DNA of 51,845 nucleotides from Bryobacterales bacterium (GCA_019261985.1 JAFAQY010000028.1:1-51845), one strand, 5' to 3'. Shown: positions 1 to 7,645, counted from the first letter of the stretch. A program made the numbers and translations. The notes: generated from the letters alone by a model not told the origin.

Positions 1-25
1 GCCGCAGGTTGGCAACCTGCCCCAC
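1..25. repeat. Dispersed hairpin repeat, 'gccgcaggttggcaacctgc' module
   Basis: GCAGGTTGGCAACCTGC is a self-complementary hairpin followed by CCCAC, the hallmark ending of a repeat family found at about a dozen places in this window. The copy is cut by the window edge. A run of T follows at 28-36, so on the + strand this copy may also end transcription arriving from the left. Confidence 0.7.
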
Positions 26-38
26 TGTTTTTTTTTGC

Positions 39-93
39 TTGACAACTTGCGGGCGTGGTGCTAGTTTTACAGCATGTGCTGTTTTTGCAGCAT
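39..93 (+). promoter_or_regulatory. Promoter with BlaI-type operator
   Basis: TTGACA at 39-44, a 17-base spacer and TAGTTT at 62-67 form a likely sigma-70 promoter. Just downstream ACAGCATGTGCTGT (69-82) has perfect 6-base inverted arms, and a further half-site GCAGCAT follows at 87-93. The block from the repeat to the half-site is almost the same as 28033-28125, in front of the BlaI gene. I infer that BlaI also represses this gene. Confidence 0.6.
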
Positions 94-151
94 AAGACCA
101 AATCGATATCGGGAGTTGCCAAAAGTAAATGTTGACTCAAGGATTGACGGA

Positions 152-1051
152 ATGAAATGGCTCGGAGTGGCTTTGTTGCCTTTGATTATTGTGACGGCAC
201 GCCCGGTGCAGGGGCAGACAGATCTGGCGAGCGCTCCTGATTGGCAGACGGCGGCGGGAGGGACGATGGCGTTTGAGGTCGCTTCCGTTCGCGAGGACAA
301 AGGGGCGTTAAAGCCCCCCTCCTTTGCCCTGAGTTCCGATGCGTGGTTCCAGGAGCCGAATGGACGGTTCCATGCGGATTTCGCGCTTCCTACCTACATT
401 CAGTTCGCCTATAAGCTTCGGCTTACGCCTGAAGAACGGAGAGCGATGCTGGCGAAACTGCCCCAATGGGTGGGGACGGACCGGTTTGATATTGAGGCGA
501 CAGCTCCGCTGCACGCCACGAAGGATCAGTACCGGCTGATGATGCAGGCCCTGTTAGCCGAACGATTCGGACTAAAACTGCACTTCGAGAAAAGAGAGCT
601 GCCGGTGGTCGAGATGGTGCTGGCGAAGCCCGGAAAACCCGGTCCAAAGCTGACTGCGCATGCGCTGGGGCAATCCTGCGATGAGAAACCGAAGCCGGAG
701 ACGTGGCCGAAGGAGTGCTATAGCTACGCTGGGATGTTCACAAAAGACGGGATGTGGAGGTCTGGCTCACGAGCGACCTCTATGGACCTGGTTGCCGACT
801 TTGTTGGGAGTTCCGCCGGGGCCGATCCCGAAATGGGGCGTCGTGTTGTGGACCAGACTGGGCTGACGGGGCTGTGGGACTTTACCTTGGAGACTGCGCC
901 CGCAGCGCCCACGGCCCCGCAGGATGGGGTACCAGCAGGGCAGACCCTTATCGAGGCCATTCAAGACCAGCTTGGAATCAAATTGAAGCCGGCGCGGGCC
1001 GTGGTTTCCGTGATGGTTATAGATCATCTGGAGCGGCCCAGCGAGAACTGA
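152..1051 (+). CDS. DUF3738 (TIGR03435) secreted protein
   Basis: Exported protein of 299 residues in the TIGR03435/DUF3738 family, whose biochemical role is not known. I chose the ATG at 152 because a signal peptide (MKWLGVALLPLIIVTA) starts there; an in-frame ATG at 74 lies inside the operator region. Family landmarks: FEVASV at 41-46, LPQW at 103-106, RFDIEA at 111-116, LLAERF at 134-139, VVDQTGL at 232-238, WDFTLE at 242-247, VMVIDHLERPSEN at the end. Cys176 and Cys189 could form a disulfide; a similar pair occurs in the BlaR1 fusion at 11172. The two proteins share the LPxW form of the family, unlike the other four domains in the window. The BlaI-type promoter upstream suggests repression by BlaI. 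Confidence 0.9.
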   Translation: MKWLGVALLPLIIVTARPVQGQTDLASAPDWQTAAGGTMAFEVASVREDKGALKPPSFALSSDAWFQEPNGRFHADFALPTYIQFAYKLRLTPEERRAMLAKLPQWVGTDRFDIEATAPLHATKDQYRLMMQALLAERFGLKLHFEKRELPVVEMVLAKPGKPGPKLTAHALGQSCDEKPKPETWPKECYSYAGMFTKDGMWRSGSRATSMDLVADFVGSSAGADPEMGRRVVDQTGLTGLWDFTLETAPAAPTAPQDGVPAGQTLIEAIQDQLGIKLKPARAVVSVMVIDHLERPSEN

Positions 1052-1672
1052 AGGATGAGAAGCCTGTGTCAGTTCCGTGCCGTTTTCAGAATGGACCACG
1101 ATGATTCCCAACGCGCGGCTGCGCAAGGCCATTATCATCGAAACCGGAACCGAGTCGTACCGGTTCCGGCGGACGGTGACGAAGAACAAAGGAGGACGCC
1201 GATGAAAGATCGGGAGGGGGATTGCGACCGCTGCCGAACTCGATCCTATGGAGCCGGACCAGGGCCCGCGGTTTCGGGCCGACTATTTTCGATGGCCCGG
1301 CCTCCGCTCCGCCCTAAACGCGCCGCAAAAAGCGCGGCGCAGGGCTGCGCTCCGGCCGGGGCCATCGAAGACAGCATGTGTTCCCGGGGTGTTTGGCTTT
1401 TTAGGGGCCAAATGAAAGTATCAAAGTCTGCTGCTAGCGGCCCTGCAAGCCTTCGGCCCAGAGCGGGGCGAAGCCTATCCGGAACTGCCTAAAGCGGCGA
1501 TGAAAGGCACATCGGCCGTCTTGCCTCGACCTCGTCACACTGCTGCGCAAGGAAATCACGCCGCATACCCAGCGCGCGCACCGATCTGGGCTTCCAAATC
1601 ACAGACAAACCTTGGTCCAGGCCGCTGCCGCTGATGGAATGTGCAAACTTTAGGGACAAGCTTAAGCTTGCC
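1052..1672. other. Decayed intergenic stretch
   Basis: No intact gene is visible in these 620 bases. At 1101-1205 (+) a 34-codon frame ending [13 protein letters not shown] resembles the C-terminus of IstB-type ATPases of IS21 elements; I rate this about 0.3. A frame near 1525 reads LDLVTLLRKEITP, with no recognised origin. The long frame at 1055-1492 has the composition of non-coding sequence. A large hairpin sits at 1288-1369. Confidence 0.5.
1288..1369. repeat. Long imperfect inverted repeat
   Basis: TTCGATGGCCC at the left and GGGGCCATCGAA at the right pair with each other. Inside them GGCC pairs with GGCC, GCCCT with AGGGC, and GCGCCGC (1320-1326) with GCGGCGC (1334-1340) around an AAAAAGC loop. 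The whole forms one hairpin of about 82 nt. It could be a miniature mobile element or a structured RNA; no gene is attached. Confidence 0.65.
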
Positions 1673-1674
1673 CT
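1652..1674. repeat. Hairpin repeat module
   Basis: CAAGCTTAAGCTTG (1657-1670) is a perfect 14-base palindrome within AGGGACAAG...CTTGCCCT. It has the same design as the module at 36729-36752 and belongs to the hairpin-repeat family. It lies at the 3' end of the secreted protein gene on the - strand. Confidence 0.5.
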
Positions 1675-2566
1675 ACTTGGGTTGTGGAGCTAGCCACCAG
1701 TTTACTGAATCCGATGCCGCTGCGAAGAATTCGTCTTCCTTTGGCGGCCCTTCCGGCGATCTTTGCTTTGTCCAGTTTCCTTCGGGCCTGTAGGATGGGT
1801 CGAAGAAGACCCATAGCTCGCCGGTCGCGGCGCCGCCTAGGATCGGCTCGCTCGATTGAGCCTCAATCGTGTCGTTATTCCACGTGAACTGGAGTTTATT
1901 GCCGTCCACCGCTCCTACTTTTACAAACCCCGGCGCCGATACCGGCTCCGTCGAGAGAATGTACGCGCCCCGTCCGGGGATATAAATCAGCGCGTATTTT
2001 CCGGACACGGCCCCACCGGTACCGCCCGCCTTCAGCGGCATTCCATTTACGGTGAGCTTTAGCGCAACCAGGCGCATCCGGCCGGGAGCGGCCTCAGGCG
2101 CCCCCGCGGCGATAGGCCTCAAAGTCGCATCGACAGTGTCGATTACCCGCAAGCCGACCCCCTCCAACTCGAACAAGCCGATTTCGGTATGCCGGCCGGA
2201 ATCGAGCGGTGGAAACACGCGGTTCTCCATCAAAGTCGGGACCGGCTTGCCGCCGTCCGCGTTGGGGTATCTTGCGGCGAACTCGGTTTCGGTTGGTTTG
2301 GCCGTGAGCACGACCGCATCGCCGTTTCCGGAAAGCTGGATTTGGAGCTCATAGGCGAAGACAGCCAAGTTGTTTTGATCTCGAAAAATGCGGTAGAAGC
2401 TATCGCCGGACGCTCGCGCCATCTCGACTTTGATCGTTTGTTGCCCAGTCGGCTGACCAAAGTTGGTCCCGATCTTTAACTCCACTCCGTTGCTTAAAAC
2501 GATGCTCGCGTCCGCCTGAGCCCAGGCTGCGGCGGCGGCGAGCAAGAAACAGAAAAGGCGAACCAT
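1673..2566 (-). CDS. Secreted protein of unknown function
   Basis: Protein of 297 residues with an N-terminal signal peptide (MVRLFCFLLAAAAAWAQA), so probably exported. I do not recognise the family. The body is rich in beta-type sequence, with segments such as VVLTAKPTETEFAARYP, YALIYIPGRGAYILSTEP and ELWVFFDPSYRPEG, and it ends in a Trp-rich tail (SVNWWLAP). There are no transmembrane helices after the signal and no obvious catalytic motif. The gene stands alone, divergent from the L,D-transpeptidase, with a hairpin repeat (2623-2640) between the two starts. The 3' end touches another hairpin at 1657-1670. Confidence 0.75.
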   Translation of the reverse strand: MVRLFCFLLAAAAAWAQADASIVLSNGVELKIGTNFGQPTGQQTIKVEMARASGDSFYRIFRDQNNLAVFAYELQIQLSGNGDAVVLTAKPTETEFAARYPNADGGKPVPTLMENRVFPPLDSGRHTEIGLFELEGVGLRVIDTVDATLRPIAAGAPEAAPGRMRLVALKLTVNGMPLKAGGTGGAVSGKYALIYIPGRGAYILSTEPVSAPGFVKVGAVDGNKLQFTWNNDTIEAQSSEPILGGAATGELWVFFDPSYRPEGNWTKQRSPEGPPKEDEFFAAASDSVNWWLAPQPK

Positions 2567-2622
2567 ATAGAAGCGATGCTTTGGGGATGGTTTAAGTTTA
2601 CTGGTTTCGCCCCGACGCTGGG

Positions 2623-2640
2623 CGGGTGCTGAAGCACCCG
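2623..2640. repeat. Hairpin repeat module
   Basis: CGGGTGCTGAAGCACCCG is a perfect hairpin with a GAA-type loop. It is followed by a degraded 'cgcaggctaaggcccgctccac', a variant of the usual 'cgcaggct...tgccccac' tail. It lies between two divergent genes. Confidence 0.65.
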
Positions 2641-2721
2641 TCGCAGGCTAAGGCCCGCTCCACCTGATGGGCCAAGGACACACAGCGATGCTGGAGATTG
2701 AATTGCTTGGTCAAGACGTGG

Positions 2722-4371
2722 ATGCGGCATAGGGTTCAAATATTAGGGTTGTTAATTGGGGCTGTCGGGCTTGCGGCGGATGTCAACAATTGCAGCGCCG
2801 AGCTTTGCCAGTTGACCGCGAGCGGGACTCTCGCAGACTTGCGGTGGCCGGATTTCCACGATTTACACGATGACGCCGGCCGGCTGTATAAATTTACCGG
2901 CTATGCTCCCCTTTGGGTGCGCGATGGCGCGCCCACACCCACTGCGCTCAAAGTGATTGCCGCGTTGAAAGACGCGCGTTCCGAGGGTCTGGATCCGGAA
3001 GATTACGATGGATCGCGCTGGGATGGCCGCATTTCCGGCTTAGGCAACCGCGCGTTCCCGGCAGAGCGTTTCGATCTGGCCCTGACCGTCTCAGCGATGC
3101 GGTACGCCGCGGATTTGCGGTTCGGACGAGCGAATCCCGAAGGACGGCCTTCCGATGGACTTGTGCTTGATGCCTGGGTTCTGGAGCGCTTGCTCCCGTC
3201 TAACGACCCCGCGGCAGTGTTTCAGGAGCTCGATCCGCCCTTCCCGGCATACCAACGTTTGCGAAAAAAGCTTGGGGATTACCGGATGTTGGCGGCGGAG
3301 GATAGCGGGGAAAAACTACCGCAAACGAAAAAGCCGGTCGAGCCGGGTCAGAACTATCCAGGCATCGCGCGGCTAACCACTCTTTTGCAGCGGTTGGGAG
3401 ACCTTCCGCCGGAGGCGCCCGCTTCCTCAGAAACTGGCGGCTCCGGGGATTCTCAAACCTACCAAGGCGCTCTCGTGGATGCGGTGAAACATTACCAGGC
3501 TCGCCATGGGCTGGATGCGGATGGGCGCATCGGCTCGGGAACGGTTGCCGCGCTAAATGTTTGTCTGGATCATCGCGCGCGCCAATTGGAGCTCGCGATG
3601 GAGCGCTATCGCTGGATTCCGCGGGATTCGTCGCGGCCTTCCATCGTGGTAAATATTCCGGAATTCCGTTTGCGCGCCTTCGATCCATCCGGCGGACAGC
3701 CTGTGCTCGATATGAAGGTTGTAACCGGACAAGCGCAGCAGCTACAAACTCCCGTGTTTGGGGCCGACATGCGATACGTGATCTTTCGTCCGTATTGGAA
3801 CGTGCCGGTTACTATCGTGCGCAAAGAAGTGCTTCCGGCTATAACCCGTGATCGGTCTTATTTGGAGAAGAACGATTACGAAGTGACGACTCCGGCGGGC
3901 AAAGTCGTCTCGTCCGGAGCGGTATCGGATCAGATCTTAGCCGGGCTGCGCAGCGGGAAGCTTGAGGTGCGGCAGCGGCCAGGGCCAAAGAACGCGCTCG
4001 GCGGCGTCAAATTCGTTTTGCCCAACGAAAACGATGTTTATTTGCACGATACGCCCGCGCGCTCGCTGTTTTCGCGAACCCGCCGCGATTTCAGCCACGG
4101 CTGCATACGGCTGGAAAAACCGGTGGATTTGGCCGTTTGGGTTCTTCGCGACCGGCCGGAATGGACACGCGACAAAATCGAAGAGGCGATGAACGGATCG
4201 ATGCCGGTGCAGGTTCCGCTATCGAATCCGATCCCGGTTTCAATCGTGTATTGGACCGCGGTGGTCGCGGAGGACGGGACCACCTACTTTTTCAACGATA
4301 TCTACGGGCAGGATGAGGAACTCGATCGCCAGATCACCAGCGGCGGATACGGCCCACGTCCACGTGGATGA
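2722..4371 (+). CDS. L,D-transpeptidase, YcbB/LdtD type
   Basis: Cell-wall enzyme that forms 3-3 cross-links between meso-diaminopimelate residues of peptidoglycan in the periplasm (family knowledge). At 549 residues it has the YcbB layout: N-terminal signal or anchor (ILGLLIGAVGLAA), a scaffold domain with LKVIAALKDARSEGLDPEDY, a peptidoglycan-binding repeat (VDAVKHYQARHGLDADGRIG) and a YkuD catalytic domain. The catalytic signature SHGCIRLEKPVDLAVWVL contains His459 and Cys461. I took ATG 2722; a TTG at 2698 in the same frame would add eight residues. The 3' end overlaps the MepK-like gene by 38 bases, tail to tail. Confidence 0.93.
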   Translation: MRHRVQILGLLIGAVGLAADVNNCSAELCQLTASGTLADLRWPDFHDLHDDAGRLYKFTGYAPLWVRDGAPTPTALKVIAALKDARSEGLDPEDYDGSRWDGRISGLGNRAFPAERFDLALTVSAMRYAADLRFGRANPEGRPSDGLVLDAWVLERLLPSNDPAAVFQELDPPFPAYQRLRKKLGDYRMLAAEDSGEKLPQTKKPVEPGQNYPGIARLTTLLQRLGDLPPEAPASSETGGSGDSQTYQGALVDAVKHYQARHGLDADGRIGSGTVAALNVCLDHRARQLELAMERYRWIPRDSSRPSIVVNIPEFRLRAFDPSGGQPVLDMKVVTGQAQQLQTPVFGADMRYVIFRPYWNVPVTIVRKEVLPAITRDRSYLEKNDYEVTTPAGKVVSSGAVSDQILAGLRSGKLEVRQRPGPKNALGGVKFVLPNENDVYLHDTPARSLFSRTRRDFSHGCIRLEKPVDLAVWVLRDRPEWTRDKIEEAMNGSMPVQVPLSNPIPVSIVYWTAVVAEDGTTYFFNDIYGQDEELDRQITSGGYGPRPRG

Positions 4372-4849
4372 AATCGGATTTCGGGTAGTAACCGACCCCT
4401 CCCTCGCGCAAGGCTAGCGCGGCGTCGCGAAACACGGACGTCTTCGTGCCCGGCAGGCGAATGTCGATCGCTTCCGCTTGCATGTGCAAGCTATTTTTCG
4501 CGACACCGGTGGTGGTATCGCGTAAAAATTGATTGCTCCAAGGCGATCTGTATCCGCAGATGACATTGATCTCCGCTCCCGCCCGGCCGACTGTTTTGGT
4601 CAGGTCCGAAAGCAGATCGAAAAGCCGCGGGTCGTAGCGGTGCACGTCGCCAGTGCGGTGATCGCGAAGGAAATGGTCGAGCTTATCGAGCGCTTCGGGA
4701 ATATAGGTATTGCCGATCCGGTAGACAATATCGAGACGCTCGCCGGTGTGGGTGTGAAACAAACGCAAGCGCTGCTCCGCGGCCGGGGTAACCGAAGGAG
4801 CGGCGGATACAACACACGCCGCCAGAAAAAGAAAACAACAGTACTTCAT
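4334..4849 (-). CDS. MepK/YcbK-like murein hydrolase (DUF882, M15 family)
   Basis: Predicted periplasmic zinc peptidase of the YcbK/DUF882 group, 171 residues with a signal peptide (MKYCCFLFLAACVVSA). Zinc-site residues are visible as SLHMQAEAID (His122, Asp129) and IHVD (His162). The GYRSPWSNQFLR segment (99-110) is typical of the fold. In E. coli MepK opens 3-3 cross-links made by L,D-transpeptidases. Here the gene faces an L,D-transpeptidase and the two 3' ends overlap, so maker and breaker of the same bond are neighbours. A Tat-type signal as in E. coli YcbK is not evident. No ribosome-binding site was needed to choose the start; the signal peptide decides it. Confidence 0.88.
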   Translation of the reverse strand: MKYCCFLFLAACVVSAAPSVTPAAEQRLRLFHTHTGERLDIVYRIGNTYIPEALDKLDHFLRDHRTGDVHRYDPRLFDLLSDLTKTVGRAGAEINVICGYRSPWSNQFLRDTTTGVAKNSLHMQAEAIDIRLPGTKTSVFRDAALALREGGVGYYPKSDFIHVDVGRIRRW

Positions 4850-4932
4850 TTCACCTCTCTGTTAAAACCGTGCACAACGGAACGCGGCGGCGGCTTTCTG
4901 CCTCACCGAGGAAGCCGCGGCGTTGCTGTGCG

Positions 4933-5433
4933 CTACTTCTTGCCAGCCGCGGCAGGACCTGTCGCGCCCTTCGTGGCGTTATCCCAGTGCTCGGCGATTT
5001 TGCCGTTCTGGATACGGAACATATCGAACCACGTGCTCGTGTATTTTCCACCCGCCGGGTCGTCGTATTCGCGCACCAGCGACAATGTGACATAGTCGCC
5101 TTCGGCTTGAATCGCCACCAAGCCGTCGATCGTGGCGGGCACGGGCAGGGATCCGCCCAGCTTCGAGAAGTATTCTTTGAAGCCCTTCAGGCCGGTGTCG
5201 GCATTGGGATTGTGCTGGATGTAATCCTCGCGCATGTACCTGTCGGCTTCGTCAAGATGGCGGCCGCGGAGCACGATGCGATAGAAGTCGTAGCACAGCT
5301 TCTTATTCGCGGCGAGCTTCGGATCGTTGCTCTTGAGCAGAGCGGCTTGATCCTTGGCCGGAACTACCGGCAGGGCGGCGAACGCGGGCGCACAGCAGAG
5401 TGCGCACGCGGCAATCTTGCTCAGCAAGCTCAT
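4933..5433 (-). CDS. SnoaL-like / NTF2-fold secreted protein
   Basis: Protein of 166 residues with a signal peptide (MSLLSKIAACALCCAPAFA) followed by a SnoaL-like fold of the NTF2 superfamily. Landmarks: YDFYRIVLRGRHLDEADRY, MREDYIQHNPNADTGLKGF, and the closing strand DMFRIQNGKIAEHWD. Members include polyketide cyclases and many proteins of unknown role; a substrate cannot be named. ATG 5433 was chosen over the longer frame to 5529 because AAGGAAG lies just upstream and the extra residues come from a hairpin repeat. The gene ends 83 bases from the MepK-like gene on the same strand. Confidence 0.85.
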   Translation of the reverse strand: MSLLSKIAACALCCAPAFAALPVVPAKDQAALLKSNDPKLAANKKLCYDFYRIVLRGRHLDEADRYMREDYIQHNPNADTGLKGFKEYFSKLGGSLPVPATIDGLVAIQAEGDYVTLSLVREYDDPAGGKYTSTWFDMFRIQNGKIAEHWDNATKGATGPAAAGKK

Positions 5434-5481
5434 GGGGCTTCCTTTCGATTGAGGGTTAAAACCATAGTCTAACAAAGGCTC

Positions 5482-5536
5482 CGTGGGGCAGGATGCCATC
5501 CGGGATGCCATCCTGCGCGCGATTGCCAAGCGCGCT
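5482..5536. repeat. Hairpin repeat, GGATGCCATCC module
   Basis: GTGGGGCAGGATGCCATCC is followed by a second GGATGCCATCC and by GCGCGATTGCCAAGCGCGC. The order is that of the larger copy at 5609-5720, but the first hairpin is doubled. It lies upstream of the SnoaL-like gene. Confidence 0.75.
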
Positions 5537-5608
5537 GGGTGGGGTTGGTGGAAAGGTCGGCAGGCGAGGCGCGCCTATATTCCTGGACGGTATAAAATTG
5601 TGCAGTGC

Positions 5609-5720
5609 TGTGGGGCAGGATGCCATCCTGCGCGCGATTGCCAATCGCGCTGCCTGGGATTGGTGGAAGAGTCGGCAGGCGGGTTACGCAACCCGCCGCA
5701 GGTTGGCAACCTGCCCCACA
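5609..5720. repeat. Full-length modular hairpin repeat
   Basis: This is the fullest copy of the family. It runs from GTGGGGC through GCAGGATGCCATCCTGC, GCGCGATTGCCAATCGCGC, a spacer with 'ggtggaagagtcggcaggc', GGCGGGTTACGCAACCCGCC and GCAGGTTGGCAACCTGC, to CCCCAC. Each part is its own perfect hairpin, and the outer ends GTGGGGC/GCCCCAC are inverted repeats of each other. It lies just before the start of the gene at 5746. Confidence 0.85.
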
Positions 5721-5745
5721 CGAAATGAGGAGATTTGAGGTGTTC

Positions 5746-6135
5746 ATGAGCAGAGGGCTGATATTCAGCGTGGGTTTATTCGCGGCCATTACAGGCTTCG
5801 CCCAGCAGGGCCATCCGCTGACGGGAACATGGTCGGGCGATTGGGGCGCGAGTCCGACGCAACGTAATCAGGTCACCTTGGTCTTGAACTGGGACGGCAA
5901 ACAGGTCAGCGGCATCATGAATCCCGGTCCGGATTCGGTGCAGCTTTCGAGCGTCTATCTCGACCCAAGCACTTGGACCGTGCGTATCGAAGCGGATGCG
6001 AAGGATGCCTCGGGCAAGCCTGCCCACATCTCCGCGGAAGGCCGCTTGGAAGATATCGCGTCGTATCATCGCAAGCTTTCGGGCACATGGAAGCAGGGGA
6101 CGACGAACGGCGACTTCAAGCTCACCAGGGATTAG
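5746..6135 (+). CDS. Small secreted protein, unknown function
   Basis: Exported protein of 129 residues with a signal peptide (MSRGLIFSVGLFAAITGFAQ). The mature part is beta-rich: LTGTWSGDWG near the start, VTLVLNWDGKQVSGIMNPG, and KLSGTWKQGTTNGDFKLTRD at the end. The repeated GTW...G pattern suggests a small lipocalin-like barrel, an inference from pattern only. TGAGG lies five bases before ATG 5746; the longer frame starting at 5605 is made of repeat sequence. It is the first of four closely packed genes (gaps 5, 7 and 1 base) encoding exported proteins. Confidence 0.8.
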   Translation: MSRGLIFSVGLFAAITGFAQQGHPLTGTWSGDWGASPTQRNQVTLVLNWDGKQVSGIMNPGPDSVQLSSVYLDPSTWTVRIEADAKDASGKPAHISAEGRLEDIASYHRKLSGTWKQGTTNGDFKLTRD

Positions 6136-6140
6136 CACCC

Positions 6141-7256
6141 ATGTTTAAGTTTGTGGCTCTTAGTTTGGGATTGGCGGCATCGGTACCGGTCGCCGCGCAG
6201 GATGCGTTCTCAGCGACGTATGACAACACGCGACAGGTAACGCTTAAAGGTCCGATCACTCGCATCGAGTGGGCAAATCCGCACGCATATGTCTTCCTGA
6301 ATGTGGCCGGCGCGGACAAAATCGTCGAGAACTGGGCGGTGCAGATCGGAAACCCCCTCGATTTGGAGCGCGACGGCTGGAAACGGAGCACAGTGAAGAT
6401 CGGTGACGTGGTCACGGTTGACGGCTATCCGGCGCGTGGGGATGCCTTGCAGGCGTTTGCGAAATCGGTAACGCTGGCGCGAACCGGGGCGAAGGTATTC
6501 ACAGCAGCCCCGAAGCGAACCGCGGCGGCCGCGGCCGCGCCGGCGCCGGCGCCCCGCTGGCCTGATGGCCAAGTTCGTTTGGGTCCGCCGCCCGGAAAGA
6601 AAGGATATTGGGGCACGCCGACCGCGAGCGCGCTTGTTGAGCGGACCAGCGGACCTGTGATCTCCATGAATGGCGAAGGGCTGTTGAAGAATATTTCCGA
6701 TGCCGATCGCGTCGCGCCGATGCAGCCATGGGCCAAAGCGATCTACGAATATCGCCAGCGCAGACTGCTGCAAGACGATCCCTTCACACGCTGCTTACCG
6801 CCCGGAGGTCCGCGGCAGTTTCAGACGCCGCACGGATTCCAGTTTGTGGAGCAGCGCGAATTGGGCCGCATTCTGGTGCTATTGGGCGGCGGCGACCGTA
6901 ACTGGCGGATCATTTACACGGATGGGCGTCCGGCGGGGCAGGGCGATGACGCGGTGCTCACCTATTACGGAACATCGGTCGGCAAGTGGGAGAAAGACAC
7001 GCTGGTAGTGGATGTCGCCGGCTTCAATGAGCGGTTCTGGTTTACCAACGGCGGGCTGCCTCACACGGAGGCTTTGCACTTAACCGAGCGGTTCTCCCGC
7101 CCGGATTTAAACACCCTAAAATATGAAGTGACCGTGGATGACCCGCGCACCTATACGCGGCCCTGGACCGGAGGCTGGAACATCCAGTGGGTTCCGGATC
7201 AGGATATTCCGGAGTATTTTTGCGAGGACAACGCCGAAACGACCTTCGTGCGTTAA
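6141..7256 (+). CDS. DUF6152 domain fused to acidobacterial C-terminal domain
   Basis: Exported protein of 371 residues. A signal peptide (MFKFVALSLGLAASVPVAA) leads into a DUF6152-like domain with ITRIEWANPHAYVFLNV, LERDGWKRSTVKIGDVVTV and DGYPARGDALQAF. An Ala/Pro linker around 130-140 (AAAAAAPAPAP) then joins a second domain: MQPWAKAIYEYRQRR, RIIYTDGRPAGQGDD, GKWEKDTLVVDVAGFNERFW, LHLTERFSRPDLNTLKYEVT, DDPRTYTRPWT. The second domain is common in Acidobacteriota, where I know no assigned function. The next two genes encode each half separately, so this is a natural fusion. Role unknown; location periplasmic or extracellular. Confidence 0.85.
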   Translation: MFKFVALSLGLAASVPVAAQDAFSATYDNTRQVTLKGPITRIEWANPHAYVFLNVAGADKIVENWAVQIGNPLDLERDGWKRSTVKIGDVVTVDGYPARGDALQAFAKSVTLARTGAKVFTAAPKRTAAAAAAPAPAPRWPDGQVRLGPPPGKKGYWGTPTASALVERTSGPVISMNGEGLLKNISDADRVAPMQPWAKAIYEYRQRRLLQDDPFTRCLPPGGPRQFQTPHGFQFVEQRELGRILVLLGGGDRNWRIIYTDGRPAGQGDDAVLTYYGTSVGKWEKDTLVVDVAGFNERFWFTNGGLPHTEALHLTERFSRPDLNTLKYEVTVDDPRTYTRPWTGGWNIQWVPDQDIPEYFCEDNAETTFVR

Positions 7257-7263
7257 GGGAGCG

Positions 7264-7644
7264 ATGAGTATGAAATTTGCAGTTGCTGGTGTGTTGGTAG
7301 CAGCCGGGCTCGCAATGGCGCACCATTCTTTCGAGGCCGAATATGACGGCAGCCGTACGACAACGCTGACGGGCATCGTCACGCAAGTGGCATGGCAGAA
7401 CCCGCACGCTTATATCTTCGTTAACGCGAAAGACGAAAGCGGTACGCTGCGCGACATGCGTTTCGAGCTTGGCCCCCCCTACGCGCTGGTCCGCGGCGGT
7501 TGGAAAAAGGACACGGTAAAGATCGGCGATAAAGTTACGATTGAGGGCGCGGCTGTATCGAAGGATCCGCGGTTGAATTGGGTGGGCGCGATGCAGACCA
7601 CGATGCTTGTGCTCGCCAGCGGCGAGAAACTCCCGACCCGCTAA
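7264..7644 (+). CDS. DUF6152 family protein
   Basis: Stand-alone DUF6152 protein of 126 residues. It has a signal peptide (MKFAVAGVLVAAGLAMA), the family opening AHHSFEAEYD, then GIVTQVAWQNPHAYIFV, ALVRGGWKKDTVKIGDKVTI and the C-terminal MQTTMLVLASGEKL. The fold is probably a small OB-like barrel; no function is established. AAGGGAG (7255-7261) overlaps the stop of the previous gene and precedes ATG 7264; ATG 7270 is the other option. It corresponds to the first half of the fused gene before it. Confidence 0.85.
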   Translation: MSMKFAVAGVLVAAGLAMAHHSFEAEYDGSRTTTLTGIVTQVAWQNPHAYIFVNAKDESGTLRDMRFELGPPYALVRGGWKKDTVKIGDKVTIEGAAVSKDPRLNWVGAMQTTMLVLASGEKLPTR

Positions 7645-7645
7645 A

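Noticed and set aside
1055-1492. 145-codon open frame on the + strand
   Set aside because: Composition is rich in Arg, Ala and Pro without any domain pattern, and it crosses the 82-nt hairpin; treated as decayed sequence.
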